A stretch of 64,000 bases of DNA from Diphasiastrum complanatum (lineage: Eukaryota; Streptophyta; Lycopodiopsida; Lycopodiales; Lycopodiaceae). Below, one piece after another: positions 44,470 through 55,220 of the stretch; within the stretch, counting starts at the first letter, position 1, and every line of letters starts with the position of its first letter. Where the stretch lies: NCBI GenBank assembly GCA_029204225.1, contig CM055095.1, forward strand, positions 34,187,078 through 34,251,077, written 5' to 3'. A program made the position numbers and the translations under genes. Below the pieces are notes generated by a model. It saw only the letters and a program-made list of their open reading frames with translations, did no database searches and had not been told where the DNA came from.

Positions 44470-44752
44470 TTAGAATTTGCTTTGCACAGGAACACAGATC
44501 ACGCTACACAGTAACACAGATAGAAAAACACTCTCCACCGCAAGCTCACATAGCAACTGTATTTCTCAAAATGAAATTACACTGTACATATAGTTTTTCA
44601 CTCAGGCAACCCATGCATGACCCAGGTTGTCGTTGGCAGGACGCGTGTCCCATCGACTTGCCTTGTGGCGAGGCCAACTGATCCTCATCAACTGATAGGA
44701 CCCACAGTACAGTAGCACAGTGATTCTACCCTAATTCTAACTCTCTCCCTTA
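44470..44752 (-). repeat. Family A 3' LTR (44470-44740, 271 bp) and purine tract
   Basis: AAGGGAGAGAG (44752-44741 on the minus strand) leads into TTAGAATTAGGG; the LTR ends AATTCTAA. It is the same 271 bp as 30255-30525 in the opposite direction. The termini are not TG...CA. Confidence 0.75.
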
Positions 44753-44803
44753 AAGTAGAGTCTACTTTATACAGTCATATAGTCATATACATAGGCTTTA
44801 AAG

Positions 44804-45560
44804 TTAACAAACTTTAAGTACAAAAAGCTTTGATTTAAACTTATCAAACTTTTCTCCAACAAGTGGCTTAGTGAAAATATCAGCTAGTTGTTCTTCTGTG
44901 CTACAATGAACAACATGAATTTCACGCCTCAACAGCATCTCACGTATAAAGTGATATTGAATCTCAATGTGTTTAGTTCTCGCATAGAACACTGGATTCT
45001 TTGCTAGCTGAATGCCACTTTGACTGTCGCTATGTAATATCGTGGGATTTTTCTGCTTCATGCCAACTTCTTCCAAGATTTGTCTCAACCATATAGCTTC
45101 ATGTGTTGCACTACACATTGCCTTATACTCTGCTTCTGTGGTGGAAAGAGCAATTGTACTTTGCTTCTTACTAGACCAGGAAAAGCAACTACCACAAAAC
45201 TAGAATACATACCCTGTGGTGGATCTACGATCATCATAGTCACCTCCCCAATCCGCATCCACATAGCCACACAACTCAGATAAACCATCATGCTTCCTGT
45301 AAATCAAGCCATAATCTGAAGTGCCTTTCTCATAACGCAAAATGCGTTTAGCTACCTTCCAATGCGTTTTCGTAGGTGCTACCATAAACTAACTTACAAT
45401 GCCAACAACATAGCATATATTTGGTCTAGTTGTGGTAAGGTAAGTCAAGCTCCCTACTAACTGCCTATACAGTGTAGCATCAAATGGCTATGACTCATCA
45501 AGCTTGGAAAGCTTTTTACCTGGTTCAATAGGAGTATTCACTGGTTTGCAGTCCTGCAAC
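44804..45560 (-). pseudogene. Family A copia RT end and RNase H
   Basis: From 45560: DCKPVNTPIEPGKKLSKLDE and, with stops, the RT-RNase H connection; 45385-45200 (HWKVAKRILRYEKGTSDYGL, GYVDADWGGDYDDRRSTTGY); then 45118-44804 (MCSATHEAIWLRQILEEVGM, LHSDSQSGIQLAKNPVFYAR, EEQLADIFTKPLVGEKFDKF). The Asp positions of RNase H are visible in DADW and HSDSQS. Several stops and a frameshift interrupt it. The N-terminal RT, integrase and protease are missing. Confidence 0.8.
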
Positions 45561-45824
45561 CTCTTTTGGTCCTTCTGAATCCAAAATGTAGGGAATAATT
45601 GCATCTCTAACTGATAAGTTGATGACATTTTGTGCTTTCCGTTTTCTCCTGTCAAATATCCGCTGATCTTCTTCAATCACTGGCCTTGTCTCTTCACCTG
45701 TCACAATCTCCCATAGCTCCTTTTCCATCAAAATGCTTTTCAGTTTGAATTTCCAAAGCGCATAGTAGCCGACTCCTTCCAATTTGCTTGACTCATTGAG
45801 GACACTCTCGCTTAGAGTTGCCAT
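45561..45824 (-). pseudogene. Family B copia gag N-terminus in the chimera
   Basis: ATG at 45824 gives MATLSESVLNESSKLEGVGY, then LWKFKLKSILMEKELWEIVT and SVRDAIIPYILDSEGPKE, matching 54650-54905. At the equivalent of SEGPKE the family B sequence ends and family A pol begins. Confidence 0.8.
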
Positions 45825-46410
45825 TACTGAACAGATGAGTCCAGATCAAGTAATTTATCACACCACAAAACTGTATATTTTTCTGGTTATACACCTGATA
45901 TCGGAATGGAGCACGAAAGTACGGCTGCTCAGGATCCTCCTTAACTTGTGCGCGTGGATCCGATATTGGAGCATGCGATATCGGACTGGAGCGCGGATGT
46001 ACAACTACTCGAAATTTTCTTTAGCTCGTGCGCTTGGATCCGATATCGGTACGGACAATATCGGACTGGAGCGCGGAACAAACAAATGAAAGATTTCTTG
46101 GCACAACTCTCTAACAAATTACACTTCTCACAAAGACTAAAAAAAAATTGTAAAACTTTTTCCACTCAACAGATTTTCAATCTGTCTGATGCTGCCTTGG
46201 CCTTTCTGATGCCTTCGGGACTGTGTCTTTGTTCCCCACTAATCACTGTGAGCTCCAAAACCTGCAAAATACATCAAGAAGAATTTCTTCCAGCCGTTTT
46301 TTTTTTTTTTTTGTCTCTCCAAGCTTACACCTCCTGTGAAGGACTTTCTCACTTCGTTGCGGAGCCTGTGACAAGCTGTATCCACTAATCAGACATGCAG
46401 GACTATCGTA
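45825..46410 (-). repeat. Family B leader with three ~80-bp repeat units
   Basis: Units begin at about 45897, 45977 and 46056 with GATATCGGA or AATATCGGA, followed by a TGGAGCGCGGATGTACAAC-like part and GGATCCGATAT. The same leader with three ~84-bp units is at 54978-55218. A 16-base T run lies at about 46297-46312. Confidence 0.7.
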
Positions 46411-46683
46411 GCTCTGATACCATGTCAATAATCAGAAATGCAACATCAAGCATTCACCATAAGCAATCACCAAAGAAGCCGGAAGAAGAACACGCACTAT
46501 CAATCTATCACACTGCAACATTCTGAATGTAAAATGTACATATAAACCCTGAACCCTGATAGAGAGGGAGAACCTAGGAGTAGACTACTAGACTAGCCAA
46601 CGGCTAGTTACAACTAGTAATAAAGTACATCGTAAACAGTAACTAAGAAGTGTAACAATGAAGTTTGTCATTGATTTCTAACA
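46411..46683 (-). repeat. PBS (46411-46422) and family B 5' LTR (46423-46683, 261 bp)
   Basis: On the minus strand the LTR runs from TGTTAGAAATCAATGAC to GATTATTGACA, followed directly by TGGTATCAGAGC. It matches 50513-50774. Confidence 0.85.
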
Positions 46684-47071
46684 GGGCATCTAGTTAGTTG
46701 ATGGATATCTCATTTTTATACACCAAACAGGTAGGGCTTATGATACTAAAGTTGATAAGAATCATAATCCTATATACTTGCCCAACATTGGATCATTCTA
46801 AGTAAGAATAGTATCCACAATCTTGCTTATTGGTGGAAAAAGAGACATGTAGCATCAGTATATACATGATTAACATTGTACACTCATGGTGCTCATATTT
46901 GTGGATGTACAACGGAATATTGCACATAATTAGCTGTGGTACACACTCAAGTTTGTGGATGTACAACGTAGTATTGCACATAATTAGCTATGGTGCAATA
47001 TAAAAATCGACGTTCAATTGAAGTAATTTTCCTCTTTATTGATGGGCGCGGGGCTCCCACCACGACATTAG
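46684..47071. other. Intergenic stretch with one tandem duplication
   Basis: No gene. A 43-bp block (TTTGTGGATGTACAACG...) occurs at 46898-46940 and again at 46952-46994, a 54-bp step. Confidence 0.5.
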
Positions 47072-47076
47072 AAAAA
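47072..47076 (-). terminator. RNA polymerase III terminator of the tRNA gene
   Basis: TTTTT on the minus strand, four bases after the tRNA 3' end, the usual Pol III stop signal. Confidence 0.75.
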
Positions 47077-47079
47077 CTT

Positions 47080-47083
47080 GACG

Positions 47084-47115
<32 letters not shown>

Positions 47116-47158
47116 TGGAGCCTAAATCCAGCGCCTTAGACCACTCGGCCAAACCGTC
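47080..47158 (-). tRNA. tRNA-Leu-TAG: tRNA-Leu, anticodon UAG
   Basis: A complete 79-nt cloverleaf. Acceptor arms GACGGTT and AGCCGTC pair (one G-T). The anticodon stem CTGGA/TCCAG encloses TTTAGGC, giving UAG (47124-47122), which reads CUA and related Leu codons. A long variable arm (TCCGAAAGGG region) marks the Leu class. The T arm is GTGGG TTCAAAT CCCAC. Internal promoters are present: A box TGGCCGAGTGG and B box GGTTCAAATCC. No intron and no encoded CCA, as usual for a nuclear eukaryotic gene. The form is the nuclear type, not chloroplast. Confidence 0.96.
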
Positions 47159-47223
47159 ATGATATGTATTGTTTGTCCAGAAAAAGGAATATATCATTAA
47201 CAACAGTGGTCTGTGACATACAA

Positions 47224-47269
47224 ACGTCAGCTTTAGCCTTCCCGTATTCAGGAAGGCGAAAGCTGACGT
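47224..47269. other. 46-bp hairpin upstream of the tRNA gene
   Basis: ACGTCAGCTTTAGCCTTCC at 47224-47242 pairs with GGAAGGCGAAAGCTGACGT at 47251-47269; 18 of 19 positions match, with an 8-base loop. It lies 66 bp upstream of the tRNA start. It could be a tiny foldback element or a small-RNA precursor; no evidence of expression. Confidence 0.7.
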
Positions 47270-47283
47270 GCCTACGACTGAAC

Positions 47284-47547
47284 TCATACTCTATTTATGT
47301 TTGCTGCATCATTCATAAGGCCACCGCAACAAGCATGCTTACTCTCCAATAACGAAGCCAATGAATGGTGTTTTCTGAAAATATCATCGTCATAGTTCAG
47401 AGGAAGATTGATGTGTTTTAACAGGTCTGTGCTCTTTATTATTAGTTGCTCTAAATGAAAATTTTGTGCATAGAGAGGCACTACAGAGCACAACCTATCA
47501 TGTATCTCTAAGCAACTTGTGGTGGCTGGAAATTTCTGATTTTGCAT
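47284..47547 (-). CDS. 87-residue open frame, unrecognised
   Basis: MQNQKFPATTSCLEIHDRLC and on to a stop at 47284. The composition is protein-like (mixed charges, several His and Cys), unlike the retroelement frames around it. It lies in the TE-poor island. It could be the last exon of a host gene on the minus strand or a chance frame; no splice signals or neighbours support either. Confidence 0.2.
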   Translation of the reverse strand: MQNQKFPATTSCLEIHDRLCSVVPLYAQNFHLEQLIIKSTDLLKHINLPLNYDDDIFRKHHSLASLLESKHACCGGLMNDAANINRV

Positions 47548-48754
47548 TGTTCAACGTGGACCTACTGTCCTCCAAATATTAAGTGGCATGTTGATGAAGG
47601 CCTGCAATCCTCTACTAGAGGTTAGAATTTCTGTATCCACTTAGTCACATCAAAGAGGAGATACAAGAGGAAATATATTCTTAGACCTGCTCAAAGACAA
47701 TTGATTTATCCTCTTCAGTTATAATAACCAAATTATAGAATTTAAAGCCTTATGGATGCTGTTGATTCCAGCCCATCTTCAGTGGCAAAGTAAACTGACT
47801 GATTATTATATATGGCATTAGTGAAGAGCTTATAATGTAGATGGTAACTGGCAAAGGAATAGTAAGGGAGCACTTTAAGTAGATGGCGCTCTTACAAGGT
47901 TTTCATGCTGGAGTAAAGAAGAGTGTTGTCAATCTGGAAGCTTAAGATTTAGTCTGTTTAACAAGCTCTCTAAAGTGATATAGATCTAGCGAGTTGATAT
48001 GAACCTGTGCGCTTTTCGAAGAGCTTACTGAAGTTCCAACTTATCCATAAAAGTTCTTCATGCAATCACACATGTTATTTGCACTTGTTAAGTTGTTATT
48101 ATGGAATTACATGTATGCTTAGATACCTCAAATTATACAGCAAGACTCCTCCAACAGGTGGTCAGTCGGTAAGAGTCCTCCAACAAGTCGTGAGCTGGTA
48201 ACAATTTCATCTCTAATCTGCCTCAGATCTGAGGACATACAAAGAAAAAAAAATCCACAAGATAGTGTACACGTTAGCACTTGATGTATATCCCTATATT
48301 TATAGGATTGTCATGTTGATGAGCAAACAAGAGTAGTACATTAGTGTTGAATTCATATCTGCTCCATCTTCTAGTATCGCATACTTTGTAGAAATACATG
48401 TGTTTTCAAACAGTCTACAAAAATACATGGAAATCGCAAACATATATCAGCTCAACAACCTCGAATCAATAATCGTCAAATCTGTTCTGATCGACATTTG
48501 TCAAATCCATCAAAGATACTCGAATCGACAATTGTCGAAGTTGTAATCGAGTCGATTGACTGTTGACTATCGATTTGACCATCTATCTTCACGACCCTGT
48601 GATTTTCACAGAATCTCTAGCAGAACATATTATGTCCAATAGCGACTACTAACAACACGGAGTGCCTTAATCATCGATCCTTGCGAAGTAGAAGCTCGGA
48701 TCAAGTAGAGCTATCATTGACTTATTGACAATAGCTCAAATTTGATAGACGTAC
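47548..48754. other. Intergenic stretch with a palindrome cluster near 48440-48590
   Basis: No gene recognised. TCGACAATTGTCGA at 48525-48538 is a perfect 14-bp palindrome. Related words (TCGACATTTGTCAAA, AATCGTCAAATC, GTCGATTGACTG) crowd the surrounding 150 bp. A short duplication AAGACTCCTCCAACAGGTGG / AGAGTCCTCCAACAAGTCG lies at about 48142-48192. Confidence 0.45.
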
Positions 48755-49237
48755 TGTTACGGCCATATTCAACTAAGGACGTGGAATAGTCCTAATATGG
48801 TAGACTGGCCCTTCGGTTTTCGAGATTGTTGGTCACGGCAAGATTTAATTCCATGTCAAGGCCAGTTTGTGACTAATAACCTTGAGAGGACCCAGACACT
48901 CTAATTGAGACATATGGAGTAGTGCATGTATGTGTGACGTATATAGGCAGGAGGATCGCATAAAGAGTTGTGACCTATTTATAGTTGGGGACTACATGGG
49001 GATTGCATGGGTTCATGCACACGAATCTACTCTCTATATATTGGGGTAGGGATTCTCCCATCGACAACTTTGGTTCAAGTTACCAATTGCTCTCTTCTCC
49101 TCTAGGATTCACATGGCATGGCACGAGGGCTAGATCCAGGATTTTGATCTAGGTTTGGTTGGAAGGTTATGCTCCTACATGTCTCCTGTTGTGTTCTCCT
49201 ATCCTCATCTTAGGGGTTTTTCCTAGTGGTCTTTACA
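48755..49237 (+). repeat. Gypsy-like LTR, 5' type (483 bp)
   Basis: Starts TGTTACGGCCATATTC and ends GGTCTTTACA. A TATA-like CTCTATATATTGG lies at about 49031-49043. It is followed by TTGGTACCAGAAATCGG, which could be a PBS, though not the usual TGGTATCAGAGC. The TGTTACG start matches the chromovirus LTR at 43766. No second copy or coding region was found, so it may be a remnant of a lost element. Confidence 0.5.
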
Positions 49238-50512
49238 TTGGTACCAGAAATCGGCTAAGAAGCAATCTTGGATGGGATGGAGACAAGCTTTACATCGGAT
49301 TGGAAGAGGAAGTTGGATTTGCAAAATCTCAGTGAAGTGATATTTTCTCAAGAGAAGTTCGGATATGGTTTCTCTAATTCCTATAGAAGCATGCTTTTCA
49401 AAATTGTGGGCAGAGTGCTCTTCCACATGTCGCTTTTTGATAAAGATGCTCAGAATTAGTGTGAATTCATTTGTAATTTCATGTTCTTGAGGAAGCTTTC
49501 AATTGTTGTAGAATGATCTGCTATGGTAGATCTGAATGCTTGTTCCATTGCTGGATTCTGCTTGTTTAAAATTTTAATGGCATGCATCAGTCCATAATGC
49601 TCTGAATCATGTCATATTGTATATGTTCATAGGTAGATTGAGCCTGAATCGATTTATCCAGTGTGTGGATTGTTAACAATTTTCAGACATGATTCTGGTG
49701 TGCATGTTGAGGATTAGGAAGTTTCTATACTCAAAATCCTCTTGTGAAATGCATAATTAGAACATTGACTAGAATTTCAATTAAGGCATGGATTTATCAA
49801 GAACCTGTCCAACTCCCCTGGGAAAGTTGTTTCCTACGAGACAGCACCATATAGATCTTTATCATGGTTCTGAATGCATGCAGTGTTCTTGGTTAACGAC
49901 CCTGTAGAAGAACTATCTAGTCAGGAAAATTGCTAACCTAAACATGCACGAAAAACTCAATTGGTTTTGTCTTCCCATAATTCCTAGAATTTTATTCCCT
50001 GTAAAATTTGGATGTTCTTCATACTTCAAGCATAACCTGCATGTTATGTAAAAAGCATGAAGTGAGGTGTGGAATAGCTCTCCCTTGATCTATAACCCAT
50101 TACATGTCTATGATTGTTAGTGGATGTAACCCTAACTAAGAACTTCAAACATGCAATCTGTTCTTATCTTGAACTCTTAAAATTCCAAGATAGGTCGATT
50201 TCGGCTATGGAAACTTGGAATGAATATGCGACTAACAATTTTTGCCGAGGCACGCTCCTGGTAAGGCAACGGGGCAACAGAGGCACTCTTTCAACAATGA
50301 GATTGTAATTCCATAACTAAATCTTTAAAATGGAATTCATGTAGTTGAATTCATAAGATATATCCTATATTACCATGAGAATGACCATAAATTTTGATAT
50401 GATTTGGATGAATAAGGAGTGTGTTGACACATGGATCACATCTAAGTTGTTAGTATAGGAAAAGGCTTTCTTTTTAAAACTTATTACTAACAAGGAAATA
50501 GTTGACAATGTG
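49238..50512. other. Gene-free stretch
   Basis: Only short frames without recognisable content. The first 200 bp may be the leader of the lost element that owned the LTR at 48755. Nothing else is seen. Confidence 0.4.
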
Positions 50513-50774
50513 TGTCAAGAATTAGATATGCAATATCAAGCATTCACCATAAGCAATCACCACAAGAAGGCGGAAGAAGAACATGTACTGTCACTCTATC
50601 ACACTAACTCATACAGAATGTAAAATGTACAAATAAACCTTGAACCCTGATAGAGAGAGAAAACCTACGAGTAGACTAATAGACTAGCCTACGGCTATTG
50701 ACAGCTGGTCACAACTGTCAACATTAATGTGCATCATATACAGTAACATTGAAGTTTATCATTGATTTCTAACA
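50513..50774 (-). repeat. Family B 3' LTR (262 bp)
   Basis: Plus-strand ends TGTCAAGAATTAG and TTTCTAACA; on the minus strand it is preceded by the purine-rich ATTGAGGCAGAG. Similar along its length to 46423-46683. Confidence 0.85.
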
Positions 50775-52150
50775 CTCTGCCTCAATGATAAAATTACATT
50801 TTTCTATCCCTAATAGAGTAGAAACCTCTCAGATTTAGATCTACCTAATAACTTAGTAAAAATATCTGCCATTTGATCTTCATATTTACAAAAAACAAGA
50901 TCAATGGCTCCATCAAGCTTTTTCTCTCAAACAAAATGGTAGTGTATTTCGAAGTGCTTGATTCGAGCATGTAAAACTGGATTTCTGGCAAGGTGAATGC
51001 AACTTTGATTATCTCAAGATATAGTAGTAGCATCCACCTGTGGTTGACCTAAATCCACAAGCAATCTTCATAACCATACCGCTTCTTGTGTAGCATTGCT
51101 GAGTGCTCGATATTCAGCTTCTGTCGATGATAAGGCTACTGTAGGTTGCTTTTTGCTGCTCCATGAAATTGCAGCCATACATAACTGAATGTATAACCAC
51201 TTGTAGATCTTCTATCATCAATATTACTTGCCCAATCGGCATCTGTATAACCTACCAACATTGGCGTTTCAGGCTGATCATACTTCAAACCAAAATTCAA
51301 TGTCCCTCAAATGAATCTGAGAATACGTTTAGCAGACTTCCAATGTGCTTGACTAGGATCTTGCATAAATTGACTAACAACACCAACAACATAAGAAATA
51401 TCAGGTCGTGTGTGTGTCAAATAAATCAAACTACCCACCAGCTATCTATACAAATAAGCATCCACTTTCTCAGATTCATCATATGCAGTAAGCTTCATGT
51501 TGACATCTGTAGGTGTACTCAAAGACTTACAATCCTGCATATTGAACTTATAAAGCAAATCTCGTGCATATTTCTTTTGTGTAAGAAAGACCATGTCTTC
51601 CTTTTGCCATACTTCAATGCCAAGACAATAGTGCATCAATCCTAGATCATTCATGTCAAAAGCATTGGAAAGATCTGATTTTATCTCATGAATTAAGCTC
51701 TCATTACTTCCTATAATAATCAAATCATCCACGTACAACACAATGAACACAATATCTGAGTCTTTCCTTATAATGTAAAGATTAGGATCAGCATCACTCT
51801 TTACCATTCCCCTTCGCTTGAAGTGTTCATCAATGCAAGAGTACCACGCCCGTGGTGCTTGCTTCAATTCATAAATGACTTTGTTGAGCTTACAAACGAG
51901 ATGCTCTCTCCCTGGCTCAACAAATCCTTGAGGTTGTACTAAGTACACCTCTTCATCCAACACTCCATTAAGAAAAGCAGATTTAACGTCCATTTGCTGG
52001 ATCTTCCAACCATAGAAAACAAAAATAGCAATGATAGAACGTATAGTTACCATCTTAGCTACGAGTGCAAAGGTTTCCTCAAAATCAATACCTTCCTACT
52101 GCTCAAATCCTCTCACAACCAACCATGCTTTGTACTTGTTGAGTTTCCCA
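50775..52150 (-). pseudogene. Family B copia RT and RNase H
   Basis: The frame 52053-51442 (203 aa) holds RT: MDVKSAFLNGVLDEEVYLVQ, VIYELKQAPRAW (usually YGLKQAPR) and the active site VLYVDDLIIIGSN, then MHYCLGIEVWQKEDMVFLTQ. A stop at about 51442 interrupts the connection. RNase H follows in worn form to 50830: [20 protein letters not shown] and LARNPVLHARIKHFEIHYHF can be read across frameshifts and stops. RT copies the RNA, RNase H removes it. Neither could work here. Confidence 0.85.
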
Positions 52151-53516
52151 TCAAGCTCCATATTTGATCTTGTATATCCATTTGCAAGTGATAGGCCTCT
52201 TACCATCAGGTAGCTCAACCAAGTTCCACATCCTATTTTTTGTTATATCTTCCATTTCTGTTTTCATAGCTTCACGCCACTCCTTGTGCTCCTTTGCTTT
52301 ATCAAAAGTTTTTGGTTCTTGAGCCTTGAGCACAGATTCCATTAGGACTAGATTCATCTCTAATCTTGCAGGAAGTTTTCGATTTCTACTTGATCTTCTA
52401 AGCTCTCCCTGCTCACTTGATTCGGGAGTATCTCGCTTATTAGCATCACTTGTTACTGACAAGTACCACTTAGGCACTCTCCTAGGAATCTCATTATTGA
52501 CCCTGTCTTTTTCCATTGGCTCTTCCATATCGACACCAAATTCTTCCTTCACTTGCACTTTAGCTTTATCATCAAAGGGATCAATTGTCAATTTTATTTG
52601 GTCATTTTGCCCCATCTCATCAAAAGTAGCATCTCTGAAAATCACGATCTTTTGTGCATCTGTGTCATACATCCTGTATGTCTTGGCTCTTTCATCATAT
52701 CCAAGGAAAATACACTTAACAGCTTTTGCATCTAGCTTCTTTCGTTTTTCATCAGGTACATGAGCGTAAGCATTAAAACCAAATACTTGTAAATGGGAAA
52801 CATTAGGTATCTTTCCAGTAAAAGCTTCGTAAGGTGTCTTACCCTCCACGAACTTTGTAGGACACCAATTCAAGATATGAGTAGCTGTGTTGCATGCTTC
52901 TGCCCAAAAAGTATTTGGCAAACTCTTGCTCTTAAGCATTGCCCTAGCCATCTCCACAATGGATCTGTTTTTCCGTTCTGCAACTCCGTTCTGTTGTGGT
53001 GAATAGGGTGTAGTGGTTTGTCTCTTGATCCCCTGATCCTTGCAAAAGTTTATAAACTCTGTTGAAAAATACTCACCGCCACCATCTGATCTGAGGGTCT
53101 TAATATAACAACCTGTTTGTTTTTCAACTAGAGCCTTGAACTCTCTAAACTTGGCAAAAGCATCAGATTTCTTGCTTATGAAATAAATCCAGATATGTCT
53201 ACTATAGTCATCAATGAATGTGATGAAATAGTAACAACCACTAATGGACCTAGTTCGTATCACTATGAACAACATCAAGAATGCCATTGGCTCTTCTTGC
53301 TCCATCTTTGGGAAATCTCCCTCTATGTTGTTTTCCCAAAATGCAACCCTCACAAATTTTTCCTTCAAAAGAGATATCAGGCAATCCAACAACTAGATTA
53401 CCTCTTTTAAGAATTTGCAAGCTTTGAGCACTGATATGACCAAAACTTTGATGCCAAAGATCACTTCGACTATCAACAGTGCTTACCATAGCTTGAGTAA
53501 AAGATCTCGCATTCAA
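52151..53516 (-). pseudogene. Family B copia integrase and start of RT
   Basis: Frame 53516-53250 has the zinc-binding region (LWHQSFGHISAQSLQILKRG, CEGCILGKQHRGRFP) and the first catalytic Asp in VVHSDTN. After a frameshift the 413-codon frame 53392-52151 has FIDDYSRHIWIYFISKKSDA, the second Asp in LRSDGGGEYFS, Glu in QQNGVAERKNRSIVEM, and the C-terminal block (VFGFNAYAHVPDEKRKKLDA, CIFLGYDERAKTYRMYD). A charged linker leads to the RT start (NRMWNLVELPDGKRPITCKW). The D,D,E triad is intact. It is the longest open pol frame of this element. Confidence 0.9.
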
Positions 53517-53525
53517 TTTGTAGAG

Positions 53526-54053
53526 TCAATTCTTGTTGACTCTAGCTCCTGTAGCAATCACTTTGTAGTGATTCTTGATGTCTTTGACAAGACATTTGTC
53601 ACTGTCAAACTCAACCTTGAGTTGTTGATCAGCCATCATCCCAACAGATAGTAGATTGTTAGATAAGCCAGGTACATATTGCACATTGCTTATCTGCTTT
53701 ATCTTCCCACTAGCTAGCTTCACTGGTACCACTCCAACTCCTTTAACAGATAACAATTTGCCATCAGCTTGTCCAACTTCATCACCATTGTGAGTTTCCT
53801 TTAGTTTTGAAAACCACTCTTTTCTTGAAGTCATGTGCTTGGATGCACCACTATCAATGTACCATGTATCCTTGGCTTCATCACTTGTCATTAATGCTGT
53901 AATGAACAATTTTGAACTCTCACCAGTATCATCTTCATATTGATCATCATCGTATTGATGTTGATCAGTATAATTGTCTTCATAATAATAGTCATCAAAT
54001 TGATGTTGATCAGCATAATTTCTCGCTTGCCATTTGTCTTTTCTTTGTTCCAT
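53526..54053 (-). pseudogene. Family B copia protease
   Basis: A 175-codon frame. After an acidic Tyr/Asp-rich repeat (DQHQFDDYYYEDNYTDQHQY) comes the protease site DTWYIDSGASKHMTSRKEWF with a normal DSG, then LSVKGVGVVPVKLASGKIKQ and VQYVPGLSNNLLSVGMMADQ leading to integrase. Motifs are intact; a stop separates it from integrase at about 53524. Confidence 0.85.
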
Positions 54054-54905
54054 CTCCTTCTATTTCTTGAAGCATTCACGCTCCCAGTGGCCAGGTTTGT
54101 TGCAGTATCTACAATTTCCAGATTTATTTTGTCTTGAATAGCCGCGTCCTTGACCTCGGCCTTGATTCCAATTGCCTCAATTCGGACTATCATTGACTTG
54201 CTCATGAAATTGTTGAAATGATCCCCGGCTTGAGTTTCCTCCTCTTGATTGATACTTTCCACGGCCAAATCTTCCACCTCGTCCTCTAACTGCAAGAGCT
54301 TTATCATAGCTCATGTTACGATGATTCAAGTTCTCTTGACGTTGCTCTTTTTGCAAAGGCAATCCACCTAGTTTCTCATAGGTTGGAAGATTTTCTCTTG
54401 TGGCTATACTCGTAACAAACATCTGATCTGACTCACTCAGACTATTCAATGTCAATTGCACGATCTCACGATCTTGTACTTGCTCTCCAACTGCTGCTAA
54501 TTGATCACGGATCTCTTTGATCTTCAGTATGTGATCGGCAATAGTTGCACCATCATCCATGCACAATGTATGCAACTTTGTATTTAAAAATAGTATTCGA
54601 GATGTATTTGTCGTTTCAAACAATGCCTTCAATGTATCCCACGCTTCTTTTGGTCCTTCTGAATCTAAAATATAGGGAATAATTGCATCTCTAACTCATA
54701 AGTTGATGACATTTTGGGCTTTCCATCTTCTCCTATCAAATGCCCGTTGATCTTCTTCAATCACTGGCATTGTCTCTTCACTTGTCACGATCTCCCATAG
54801 CTCCTTTTCCATCAAAATGTTCTTCAGTTTGAATTTCCAAACTATAGTTGTCGGCACCTTCCACTTTGCTTGACTCATTAAGAACACTCTCGCTTAGAGT
54901 TGCCA
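54054..54905 (-). pseudogene. Family B copia gag with zinc knuckle, frameshifted
   Basis: ATG at 54905 (MATLSESVLNESSK, same as 45824). A frameshift soon after leads to FKLKNILMEKELWEIVTSEE; a stop follows INL. Frame 54632-54177 carries MKALFETTNTSRILFLNTKL, IREIRDQLA-type helices and a Gly/Arg-rich tail (RGRGGRFGRGKYQSRGG). The zinc knuckle CRYCNKPGHWEREC lies at about 54115-54074 in another frame, with a stop soon after it. Confidence 0.85.
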
Positions 54906-54969
54906 TTACTGGATAGATGAGTCTGGATCACAAAATTTATTCACACCACAAAACTGTAAATTTTTGGTT

Positions 54970-55220
54970 GTACACCTGATATCGGTATGACGCGCGGGTG
55001 CACGACTACTCGGGATTCTCTTTACCTCTGATGCGTCGCTCTGATACTGGTACTGATATGTGATATCGGTATGACGCGCGGATGTATGACTGCTCTTGGT
55101 TTTCTTTACCTCTGGCGTGTCGATCCGATATTGGTACAGATATGCTATATCTGTATGACGCGCTGATGTACGACTGATCAAGATTTTTCCTACCTCTAGC
55201 GCGTCGATCCACTATTGGTA
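54970..55220 (-). repeat. Three ~84-bp tandem repeats in the family B leader
   Basis: Units start at 54978, 55062 and about 55145 with GATATCGGTATGACGCGCGG or variants and contain TTCTCTTTACCTCTG. Homologous to the units at 45897-46085. Frames across them give a repeated peptide that is a by-product. Confidence 0.8.

Larger units (their letters stand above)
44470..46683 (-). mobile_element. Chimeric copia remnant: family A 3' end joined to family B 5' end
   Basis: Minus-strand order: family B LTR (46683-46423), PBS, family B leader repeats, first 85 or so codons of family B gag, then abruptly the RT end and RNase H of family A, a purine tract and family A LTR (44740-44470). The two LTRs are unrelated, so this is not an ordinary element. 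The junction at about 45561 falls in a shared CTTTTGGTCC-like stretch. Confidence 0.75.

Noticed and set aside
47224-47269. Canonical microRNA precursor
   Set aside because: 46 nt total with 19-bp arms is too short for a typical plant precursor; kept only as a hairpin.
47036-47287. Minus-strand 83-residue frame including GLAEWSKALDLGSSPKGRGF
   Set aside because: This is the translation of the tRNA-Leu gene itself, a well-known false protein.
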